DNA of 26,449 nt from IMG/VR virus record IMGVR_UViG_3300044620_001069, positions 1 through 26,449 of that record. One strand, written 5' to 3'. Numbering within the stretch: position 1 is the first letter of the stretch; every line of letters starts with the position of its first letter. Positions 8,671 to 15,400 of the stretch are shown here, piece by piece. Under the pieces are notes generated by a model. That model was not told where the DNA came from, searched no databases, and was given only the letters and a program-made list of their open reading frames with translations. The stretch is from a virus. Position numbers and translations under genes: made by a program.

Positions 8671-8812
8671 TTTTAATATAATCTTTCAATAGTTTATTAA
8701 CTAGGGAAGATAGATTTATAGATTTATCTTTAAAGTATTGAGGTAATTCCGGATCAACGGATACTCCTATTTTAACTTTTTTTTCAATTTCGTTTATTTT
8801 CTTTCTTCCCAT
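8660..8812 (-). CDS. Small ribbon-helix-helix (Arc/CopG-type) DNA-binding protein
   Basis: This 50-residue gene was found by reading the spacer between uvsX and the HNH gene. It begins ATG 8812 (MGRKKINEIEKKVKIGVSVD) and ends TAA 8660. A basic N-terminal arm leads to a short beta strand with alternating residues (VKIGVSVD, 13-20). A first helix starts at PELPQYFKD and a second at SINLSSLVNKLLKDYIKN, which is the layout of a minimal ribbon-helix-helix dimer that binds DNA through the strand. Its stop lies 11 bases inside the HNH gene, so the two are translationally linked. The likely role is a repressor that binds its own promoter and limits endonuclease expression; this is inference from context. 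It could also be an antitoxin-like remnant, but the partner here is clearly an HNH nuclease. Confidence 0.72.
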   Translation of the reverse strand: MGRKKINEIEKKVKIGVSVDPELPQYFKDKSINLSSLVNKLLKDYIKNGN

Positions 8813-8861
8813 ATTAATAAATATCTACAAATTAGTAAAAAGTAGAATAATTATAACTTTT

Positions 8862-9848
8862 TTATTCGTCAATTTCAGATTCTTTTTCATCCAAAAGAAT
8901 CTCACCAGTTCCCGAAAGTATTGCGTTCCAATAACTAGAGTATTGTTTCTTATATTGTTCTAATGCTTCTTTGGTATCACTAATATACCCTTGTGGTACG
9001 GCAATAATCTTACTATCTTTATATCCCAAACCATTTACGTGATTTTTAATAATGGATATTTTAGTTCTGATTGCGTAAGATACAGTTCTTCCGTTTTTAG
9101 TTGCGGTAATGTGATTAATGCCAGCTTTCTTTTGGTTTCCAAATAAGAATACCAAAGAAGATGCTAACCAAATTGCTTCGCCCCCCTTACTTTTAATTTC
9201 AGGTTGTCCGAAAGGATTATCGGGTAGATCAACCCAAGGTTGGTTAACCACAACCATAGTGTTATAATATGGGTAATCTTCTTTCTTTGACTTTGAAATT
9301 CTTGAGTGAATACCCATACCGATTTTATCGGCAAGTGCCGAGGCGTTATGCATCTTCCCACCTTTACCTTCAAATGTCATCTTACAAGGAATTGAACCAA
9401 CAGAATCCCATAGGAATAATAAATTGTAAGGAATGTCCCCTTTTTCTTGATCGTCCAACATTTCATTAATGAAGTCAGTTGCTTGTTCAATATAGTCAAA
9501 ACTATCATTAAATATGAAGTCTCCGTCCCATTCTCCATTACTATTTTTTTCCGCAACCAATCCCAATTCAATCGCGTGTTCCCAAGACCATTTCTTCTCT
9601 GTGATAATGAAAACAGGAATATGTCCTTTTCTCTGAGCGTCAGCCCCTGCCAAAATCATAGCGGTAGTTTTAGAAGAATTCGAGTGACCCAAAAACATAT
9701 TGATACCACCCATAATTGGACCTGGTAATCCACAAGCCTCCATAAAGGCTTCACCACAATTATAATAACTTTCAGGTTTATATTTTGTTTTAGTCGAGAA
9801 CTTATCTTTAATACTACTTAACCCGATTTCTTTTTTCTTTAAAGCCAT
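8862..9848 (-). CDS. uvsX: RecA-like recombinase UvsX
   Basis: The gene encodes 328 residues from ATG 9848 (MALKKKEIGLSSIKDKF), one base after the upstream stop at 9850. A longer frame to 9917 would run through the end of the upstream gene and is not needed. UvsX coats single-stranded DNA and performs strand exchange in phage recombination, repair and recombination-primed replication. Walker A is residues 54-61 (GHSNSSKT), with K60; the second glycine of the classical motif is replaced by serine, and T4 UvsX likewise departs there. E84 in IITEKKW is the probable catalytic glutamate, Walker B is LLFLWD (D148), and VVVNQPW (about 199-205) corresponds to the RecA segment with the ATP-sensing glutamine. 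The C-terminus is acidic (DEKESEIDE), as in many RecA proteins. T4 UvsX is about 390 residues, so this is a shorter version. Confidence 0.93.
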   Translation of the reverse strand: MALKKKEIGLSSIKDKFSTKTKYKPESYYNCGEAFMEACGLPGPIMGGINMFLGHSNSSKTTAMILAGADAQRKGHIPVFIITEKKWSWEHAIELGLVAEKNSNGEWDGDFIFNDSFDYIEQATDFINEMLDDQEKGDIPYNLLFLWDSVGSIPCKMTFEGKGGKMHNASALADKIGMGIHSRISKSKKEDYPYYNTMVVVNQPWVDLPDNPFGQPEIKSKGGEAIWLASSLVFLFGNQKKAGINHITATKNGRTVSYAIRTKISIIKNHVNGLGYKDSKIIAVPQGYISDTKEALEQYKKQYSSYWNAILSGTGEILLDEKESEIDE

Positions 9849-9849
9849 A

Positions 9850-10068
9850 TTAAATTTCGTATTTGTAAAATTGTTCCAAGTTTTCCAACTTGTCTTTTGC
9901 GTTGGCTCTTTTTTCAATTAACTTATCCATTTCTTCAATATGTTGCGGATGTTCTCCGATACCAACAGGATTCGTGAAATAAACAAGTAATGATGATTCA
10001 GCGTCCAACATCTCAAACTCATATTTAGTTTTAAGAGCTTGATACATTTTATTTTTTATTTTGTCCAT
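9850..10068 (-). CDS. Small helical unknown protein upstream of uvsX
   Basis: The gene encodes 72 residues from ATG 10068 (MDKIKNKMYQALKTKYEFEM). An in-frame ATG at 10101 would place the start inside the terminator hairpin and add a low-complexity stretch, so 10068 is preferred. The protein is mainly helical, with a central VYFTNPVGIGEHPQHIEEMD motif and a heptad-like second helix (MDKLIEKRANAKDKLENLEQ). I recall no named family. Small proteins with a similar NPVGIGEHP-type motif may occur near uvsX in other T4-like phages, but I cannot confirm this from sequence alone. Its stop is one base before the uvsX start, so it is probably co-translated with uvsX. It begins just downstream of the gp32 terminator, so expression depends on read-through or on an unseen promoter. 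Confidence 0.75.
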   Translation of the reverse strand: MDKIKNKMYQALKTKYEFEMLDAESSLLVYFTNPVGIGEHPQHIEEMDKLIEKRANAKDKLENLEQFYKYEI

Positions 10069-10080
10069 TGTTTTTTTTTT

Positions 10081-10129
10081 AAAAAAAACTCTCAAGGACA
10101 AAATGTCTTTGAAAATGTCCTTGAGAGTT
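10081..10129 (-). terminator. Rho-independent terminator after the gp32-like gene
   Basis: A perfect 12-base-pair stem (10089-10100 with 10116-10127, CTCTCAAGGACA paired with its complement), extendable by two A-T pairs, encloses a 15-base loop. On the minus strand it is followed by eight U residues (10081-10088). No U-tract follows on the plus strand, so it acts in the gene direction. It begins 12 bases after the gp32 stop and would limit read-through into uvsX. Confidence 0.9.
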
Positions 10130-10141
10130 ATAAGTTAATAA

Positions 10142-10990
10142 TTAAAAAGGTAAATCCTCGTCAGGTGCGTCCATTAACTGTGGATCTTCAACTGAAGCGG
10201 AACCACCTACTGATGTTGTTCCAACTGATGAATCACCATAGACATATTTGCCAGCATCTGAATCCCAACGTGGAGTTTCACCACGAGCAATTGCTTCTAA
10301 ATAATCTTCAGGTTTTTTTGAGTATACGTCAGCCCAAGTTAACTCATCTTCCAACCAAGATTTTGCGGTATCAGCATCTTCGTGAAGTGGTTGTGGGTCG
10401 TCGTACATAACCGCTTGAATAACGGTGTAAGGTTTTCCGTTGTTTGCCTTTGTTTTGGTAAGTTCCAATATCAGGTCACGTCCTTTTTCAGAATCGGTGA
10501 TATCTCCTTTTGCTCTCCAAATAGGAATAATCTTGTCCAAGATACCTTCTTTTTTGTAATTGTGTTTAAATCTCCAAAATTTCGGACCATCTTGCTCAGC
10601 ATCTCTATCAATTACCTTTACAATGTAAAATAACCTTGACCTATAAGAACTCGCAAGTTTTTTATCCGTTTCTTTACCCGTTGAACTAAGTTCCTCATAA
10701 AGCTCGTTAAGTGGGGAACGCTCGTTATCGTTTTTACCAGGATCGTAGAGTTTAACCCATTTTCCATCTACCTGAACTTCGTGATACCATACTTCTTTGA
10801 AGGGGGAGCTTCCATCAGGTGTTGGTAAAATACGAAGTCGTTTTTGTCCTTGATTTTCTTTATCGCCTAGAACGGCAGCGAAGTATTTTTTCATTCTCTC
10901 GTCTTGACTCATCTTTGAGCCTGAAGACGAACTTGACTTTTGTTGTTTTTCATACTGAGCCAAAACAGCATCCATTGCATTTGTCGCCAT
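10142..10990 (-). CDS. 32: Single-stranded DNA-binding protein, T4 gp32-like, without zinc site
   Basis: This 282-residue protein would coat single-stranded DNA during replication, recombination and repair. The core resembles T4 gp32: KRLRILPTPDG with FKEVWYHEVQVDGKWVKLYD, then SRLFYIVKVIDRDA and PKFWRFKHNYKKEGILDKI, which matches the T4 region where a VVKDP segment leads to KYRFGKKIWDKI. T4 gp32 has a zinc site made with cysteines in its core; this protein has no cysteine at all. A Ser-rich linker (residues 18-25) follows the N-terminal helix that in T4 mediates cooperativity. The C-terminus is acidic and ends DAPDEDLPF, like the tip of bacterial SSB proteins. The gene has its own promoter (11023-11053) and terminator (10081-10129), consistent with high, separately controlled expression. 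Confidence 0.9.
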   Translation of the reverse strand: MATNAMDAVLAQYEKQQKSSSSSGSKMSQDERMKKYFAAVLGDKENQGQKRLRILPTPDGSSPFKEVWYHEVQVDGKWVKLYDPGKNDNERSPLNELYEELSSTGKETDKKLASSYRSRLFYIVKVIDRDAEQDGPKFWRFKHNYKKEGILDKIIPIWRAKGDITDSEKGRDLILELTKTKANNGKPYTVIQAVMYDDPQPLHEDADTAKSWLEDELTWADVYSKKPEDYLEAIARGETPRWDSDAGKYVYGDSSVGTTSVGGSASVEDPQLMDAPDEDLPF

Positions 10991-11022
10991 AAATTAAAAT
11001 ATTTGATTGTTAAATTGTTTAA

Positions 11023-11053
11023 GAAATATAAGTGTTTTAAATAGGTTGTCAAA
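11023..11053 (-). promoter_or_regulatory. Bacteroidetes-type promoter for the gp32-like gene
   Basis: On the minus strand TTTG (11050-11053), exactly 19 bases, then TATATTTC (11023-11030) matches the Bacteroidetes sigma consensus TTTG-N19ish-TAnnTTTG except for the last base. The same stretch also reads as TTGACA, 16 bases, TATATT. Transcription would begin near 11016, giving a leader of about 25 bases to the ATG at 10990. It starts at the end of the preceding terminator's U-tract. Confidence 0.7.
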
Positions 11054-11088
11054 TAAAAAAAGGGTATGACAAGAAAAATCACACCCTT
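11051..11088 (-). terminator. Rho-independent terminator ending the upstream small-gene operon
   Basis: The stem pairs 11060-11069 with 11079-11088 around a 9-base loop. In the minus-strand RNA the only non-Watson-Crick position is a G-U wobble; on the plus strand it would be an A-C mismatch, which supports minus-strand use. The RNA continues into a U-rich tract (11051-11060, about UUUUUUUAUUU). It lies 24 bases after the stop of the gene at 11112-11456 and insulates it from the gp32 promoter. Confidence 0.87.
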
Positions 11089-11111
11089 AAATTATAATCA
11101 ATATTTTTATT

Positions 11112-11456
11112 TTAATTTTTAAAAATCCCTAACATTTCTGGCCATTCCCTAACATTTCGTAATGGTCTAACACCTCTAAATTCGTATGCTTGCTCCAACC
11201 AATCTTCCATAATTAACTGAACATCAGCATAGTTAAAGTTAAAAGACTTTTCCAATTTTGACCAAATATTACTATCACTTATCCGAACTATCTTATTTCT
11301 TTTGTTATATTCCATTAACACCCTATTTTTAGAATCAACATAAAATAATGAATCCGGATATTTTTTAATTTCTTTTGGTGTTAAATTTCCAAATGATTTT
11401 GTTAAATATAGCTTAACAACTCTAACTAATTTTGGTCTATCTATTATTATGTTCAT
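11112..11456 (-). CDS. Hypothetical protein of 114 residues
   Basis: I do not recognise this protein. It begins MNIIIDRPKLVRVVKLYLTK, has a mixed alpha/beta pattern with a short YVDSKNRVLMEYNKRNKI beta hairpin, and a C-terminal helix rich in aromatic and acidic residues (DVQLIMEDWLEQAYEF) followed by RGVRPLRNVREWPEML. There is no signal peptide, membrane segment or catalytic motif. Its ATG overlaps the preceding stop as TAATG, so it is coupled to the Pro-rich protein gene, and a terminator follows after 24 bases. As the last gene of the unit that follows the large baseplate genes, it could be a minor structural or assembly protein, but that is only positional inference. Confidence 0.75.
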   Translation of the reverse strand: MNIIIDRPKLVRVVKLYLTKSFGNLTPKEIKKYPDSLFYVDSKNRVLMEYNKRNKIVRISDSNIWSKLEKSFNFNYADVQLIMEDWLEQAYEFRGVRPLRNVREWPEMLGIFKN

Positions 11457-12133
11457 TATTTAACCTCAACAGGTCTTTCATTACCAGGAAAATCTCTGAA
11501 ACTGTCTTTAATTTCGGATGGAGAAAAATCTTTTACCTCATCAGTTGTTAAAATATATTCATTTTTACCTGATTTTTCCATTTCTTCTTCTTTATCTACG
11601 AAAAAATCTGAAAGTTTTTGATTATATGGTCCCGAATCCAAACTTCTCAATTCTAATTTTTCTTGCGCGGTCTTTGGTCTATATTTTTCAACTTTTGCTT
11701 CTAATGAATCAATTTTTGAAACCAACTTATCCATTTCTCCAAGTTTTGTTTGTAAATTTTCCAACTGTCCAAACAAATTATTAAAGTATTCTTCTTGCTT
11801 TGTTTCTATTGATTTTTGAGATGTAACCAAATCTGTAATATCTAATTCTTCTGTTGAATCTCCCTCTTCTGATTCCCCTTCAGCACCTACTTTTTCAACA
11901 TCAGGATCTGTTTCTGGATTAATTGGTTCTGTGTCTGCCGGTGGAGCTGGAGGTACCGCACCTTCGGGTGCTGGTGGAGGTACTTCTCCCCCTAATGGTG
12001 GAGCGGCCGCCGCGGGATCTGCGGGCGGAGCGTCAGCCGGTGGTGGTGCGTCAATCACTTCTTGTTCATAGATATATCTATTTATTTGATTATATCTTCT
12101 TAGTTCCTCTAATATTTTTTTATCTACACTCAT
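11456..12133 (-). CDS. Hypothetical protein with Pro/Ala-rich linker and coiled coil
   Basis: The gene encodes 225 residues from ATG 12133 (MSVDKKILEELRRYNQINRY). An ATG at 12145 (MVKK in front) is possible and would overlap the upstream gene by 8 bases. After a short N-terminal helix comes a Pro/Ala-rich linker (about residues 27-70: PPPADAPPADPAAAAPP and similar), then an acidic stretch (EGESEEGDSTEELDITDL). A predicted coiled coil spans about residues 105-150 (FNNLFGQLENLQTKLGEMDK, VSKIDSLEAKVEK). A charged C-terminal domain contains SGPYNQKLSDFFVDKEEEME. The layout (helix, flexible linker, acidic patch, coiled coil) suggests an adaptor or chaperone-like structural protein, but no function is recognised. 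The linker is encoded by an isolated G+C-rich island. The stop overlaps the next ATG (TAATG). Confidence 0.8.
   Translation of the reverse strand: MSVDKKILEELRRYNQINRYIYEQEVIDAPPPADAPPADPAAAAPPLGGEVPPPAPEGAVPPAPPADTEPINPETDPDVEKVGAEGESEEGDSTEELDITDLVTSQKSIETKQEEYFNNLFGQLENLQTKLGEMDKLVSKIDSLEAKVEKYRPKTAQEKLELRSLDSGPYNQKLSDFFVDKEEEMEKSGKNEYILTTDEVKDFSPSEIKDSFRDFPGNERPVEVK
11941..12060 (-). other. G+C-rich island encoding the Pro/Ala linker
   Basis: By hand count 80 of these 120 bases are G or C, against flanks that are strongly A+T-rich. The coding strand uses GCG, GCC, CCG and GGC codons that are rare elsewhere in the window, and the island contains a NotI-type octamer at 12003-12010. Pro and Ala need C/G in their first two codon positions, which explains part but not all of the composition. 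Confidence 0.8.
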
Positions 12134-12137
12134 TTTT

Positions 12138-12365
12138 TTAACCATTTAATAATTGTTTAATACCTTTTGCAGTTTCAACCTGAATTTTTCTAGATTGATT
12201 TACGGTGTTATCAACTCTTTCAATAAGACCGTCTTTTATTCTAATGGTGTAACATTCACCACTATCAAGATCACAAACTTGTTTTGATCCATTACCTAAA
12301 TCTTTTTCTGACACCCTTGTGGATTTACCAAGGTAATTGTCCAATATTTCTTTAACTGTGTTCAT
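12138..12365 (-). CDS. Small hypothetical protein of 75 residues
   Basis: I do not recognise this protein. It begins MNTVKEILDNYLGKSTRVSE, has a two-cysteine beta segment (QVCDLDSGECYTIRIKDGLI) whose cysteines are seven residues apart, and ends in a basic helix (SRKIQVETAKGIKQLLNG). The segment around YTIRIKDGLIERVD looks like a small beta sheet, so a compact alpha-beta-alpha fold is likely. It is the first gene after the 2130-residue baseplate gene, separated by 38 bases, and it leads a three-gene unit ending at the terminator near 11051-11088. The next gene starts within a few bases of its stop (12138). Confidence 0.72.
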   Translation of the reverse strand: MNTVKEILDNYLGKSTRVSEKDLGNGSKQVCDLDSGECYTIRIKDGLIERVDNTVNQSRKIQVETAKGIKQLLNG

Positions 12366-12374
12366 AATTTTTTT

Positions 12375-12382
12375 TATTTATA
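12375..12382 (-). promoter_or_regulatory. Candidate T4-late-promoter-like TATAAATA box (weak)
   Basis: TATAAATA on the minus strand equals the T4 late-promoter core and lies 9 bases upstream of the ATG at 12365. It is part of the near-palindrome TATTTATAAATA, so orientation is ambiguous, and the leader would be only a few bases long. Chance occurrence in A+T-rich DNA is a serious alternative. Confidence 0.22.
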
Positions 12383-12403
12383 AATATCACCAAAAGATGA
12401 AAA

Positions 12404-15400
12404 TCACAAATTTAAACTTTGAGCTAAAACAATTGCTTCTTTAATTATTGAAACATTATTTTTAGTAGTTTGATTATCTTTTATTTTATTATATGCCGAT
12501 TCAACAGACGTAGTTGGGTATTGTAAATATATAAATTTATATATTTCTGATGCCAAATTATTTATGTCGGTAATTTGACTACCTGTTTTAATATCTTTAC
12601 CGTTAGTAATATTTGTATTTACTTTATTTACCATATAATTTGCGACATATCTAACAGAATTTGTTGGGTTATCAAAAGATGCTAAAGTTACAGCATAGTC
12701 ACCCACATTTATACAGTAATATTTCTTGTTCAGATAAGCATCAACTGAAGCTTGTGGGTAATTAATCTCTTTATTGTTTATATTCAAATTTAATGGTAAA
12801 AAGATGAAATTATTCTCATATGATGAGAATCCAACATCAGAGTAATTATAAAGATAAATTAAACTCCAAATAGTATAGTTCAACTTATTTTTTATAATTT
12901 GATTTATTGGTTTATTACTAACATTTAAACTGTTTGTAACCCCTGTTATAATATCTAACATTTCATTAACAGATTTTTTAGTTACGGATGGATTTGTAAT
13001 ATTTTCAAATTTTTCAAACTGCTTATTAACCTTACAAGAATCCGAATTAGATATTTTAACCTGATTTGAATTATTTTGTTGATTTTGTTTATCTTGTGCG
13101 GTTGTTTGTGATTTTTGTTGTTCTTTTATTTTTTCTTGTTTTGCCAAATCAAAAACATTATTCAAAAATGATGTCAAAATAGATTGTAAATATGTATCAG
13201 GATTTGGTAATGAGAAAATAGATTGTCTAACACCACCAAAACTAGTCTTAAAACTTCCGGCAGTAATATTATGGTTTACACTTAAAATCATATATGACCC
13301 TGAAAACATTGGTATATGTCTTAAATTAAAATACATCATCGGCTGTATCATCGCACATCCCATCATATCAATTGAACAACCGTAGCTTCTAGTCTTATAC
13401 AAATTATATAATGATAAACTCTGAGTTGATGTAGTTCTTCCTCCTGCTTGATTAGCCATATCTGTTTGTATTTTAAGTGTCTCAGATGTTGGCTTTCCAG
13501 CGTCTTGACTAACGGATATATTCTCGAATACTCCTTGATTTTGGATTCCCATATCAACTGTAAAACCTACAACCCTATTTGTCTGACCCCAATTTGTTTT
13601 ATTATTCAAATTATCGGCCAAGGTTGTTGCCGTATCTAATTTATTGAAGTAAATTCCATCATCATTATACGCATAGTTTGGCGTGTTTTGTTCTAAATGT
13701 TCTGAAGTTTTTCCTACATAAAAACAAACCATTTTCGGTCCTGAATTTCTATAATCAACATTTGGATGCGTTCCAAACATATCATTTGCAAACTGTAATG
13801 AATTCTCTATTTTTGGTATTGCATTTTTTATTGGATCTTGTACGTTATAAAAATTCACAAATGATGGTAAAGTCATAACTTGAAAATTATTCATTTGTAA
13901 TATAGATTGAACATAATACAATAGGTTGCTTTTTTGATTAATATTTGATAATAAATTGTTAAGTTGCAATACATCAACTAAAACTATATCGCCTAAATCA
14001 CGGCTTGCTCTATCTAAAAGTAATACATCCTCAAAAATTGTTTTATATTTTAAATCATAACCAGAAATCCACCTGTCATTTGTCGCTTTTAAAGATTCCC
14101 AAATTTCAGTTTTTCCAACTGCCCCGATTAACTCTGATGCGAAATCTTGTTGGGGGCTCATATTAACATTACCCAATTTAGATCTAATTTTAATCATTGT
14201 TGATTGTAAAACCAAATTTTGAAAATTATTATTTCTATTAATATATTCTAAGATATCTGATTGGAATTCAAATTTATTATAATTCGGATTCTCCAATTTT
14301 TGAGTTGCATATATTTTAATTAAAGGATATAATAGTTCTATATTTGTTGGTTCAAATTCAATATCGTTGTCAATAAAATAATCAAATATTGTTGATCCGC
14401 TGTCTGTATATTTTATACCTTCTATTTCAGAAAAACCAACATATGTTGTCAAAGCTTTCCATGCTTGTGGATAATTTACGGCCACAGAACTAATCGGAAA
14501 TACTTTTGTTTTTGATGGTAACGCTAAAGGTGTGTTTGTAGCATAAGATCTTGGAATAAATGGATCGGCAACCGAATCAAATCCTAATGATCTTGACTGT
14601 GGGTTAGTAAAAGATAAGAAAATATTTTTATTATATTCTGATGGATTTCCGTATTTAAAAAGCACATCATATTCCATAAATGATTGTATTACCGATCTAA
14701 AATTATCGTATTGGAACGCTTTTACTTTATTAACATCCTTTGATAATTGTTTAATTGGTAGTTTCATCATTTCTATAAAAAGTAATTGGAAATTTTGAAA
14801 TGTGTTATCTTTTGAGTTTGGAGTTACATCAAATTGAATCCTATCAATCGGTAAAAAATCATATCTTGAATTACACCAATTCAAAAATAATTGTTCAAAT
14901 TGGTCTAATATTTCTCTTTTAAATGTTGGTAACAATTCATCAGTTTTTGTGTATCCTGACTGATTACCTGTTAATTCAAAATTATTTTGATTTGATGTGT
15001 TATTTAATATTTTTTTAAAATATTGATCGTAATCTGGTTTCGATATTTTAGAATTATCAAACCACCCATAATTAGGAGATAACCAAAAAGTTCTAACTGA
15101 ACCGTTATACATTGATGGGTTATTAAACACTTCTTTTTTCAAATTAGGACTTTGCGTTGTTGAATCTATATTATCAAAGCATTCGTTTAAAGTTTGGTTA
15201 AAGTCATTACCGATAGAAGGGATTGCAAAAAAACTTGTGTCAGATCTATTATTTAATAAAACAGAATAAGAGTTAAATGTTAAAGTTCTTCCTGTCTGAG
15301 TCTGATCGAATCCGAAAGGTGCTGTAATTGTTGATGTTCTAAACACCGTAATACCTGAATTAATACCATTTTGAATATCGCTATCAGTATAACCAGAAAC

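Larger units (their letters stand above)
7957..8812 (-). mobile_element. Probable homing cassette: RHH regulator plus HNH endonuclease
   Basis: Two overlapping genes, a 50-residue ribbon-helix-helix protein and an HNH endonuclease, form a compact block between uvsX and the exonuclease, two genes that would otherwise be adjacent in the DNA-metabolism cluster. The block is bounded by short A+T-rich spacers (8813-8861 and 7953-7956). No terminal repeats or transposase were found, so if it is mobile it would move by endonuclease-driven homing. Mobility is inferred from the HNH family and the context, not shown by the sequence. Confidence 0.45.

Noticed and set aside
8826-8850. Possible terminator after uvsX
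   Set aside because: Only a 5-base-pair stem (TCTAC/GTAGA) with a 13-base loop and no clean U-tract.
9849-9917. Longer uvsX start at 9917
   Set aside because: The extra 23 residues (MKKEPTQKTSWKTWNN and so on) lie over the end of the 72-residue gene and look like its frame-shifted shadow. ATG 9848 is one base from that gene's stop.
10069-10101. Longer start at 10101 for the small gene before uvsX
   Set aside because: It lies within the terminator hairpin, and the added residues come from the A/T tract.
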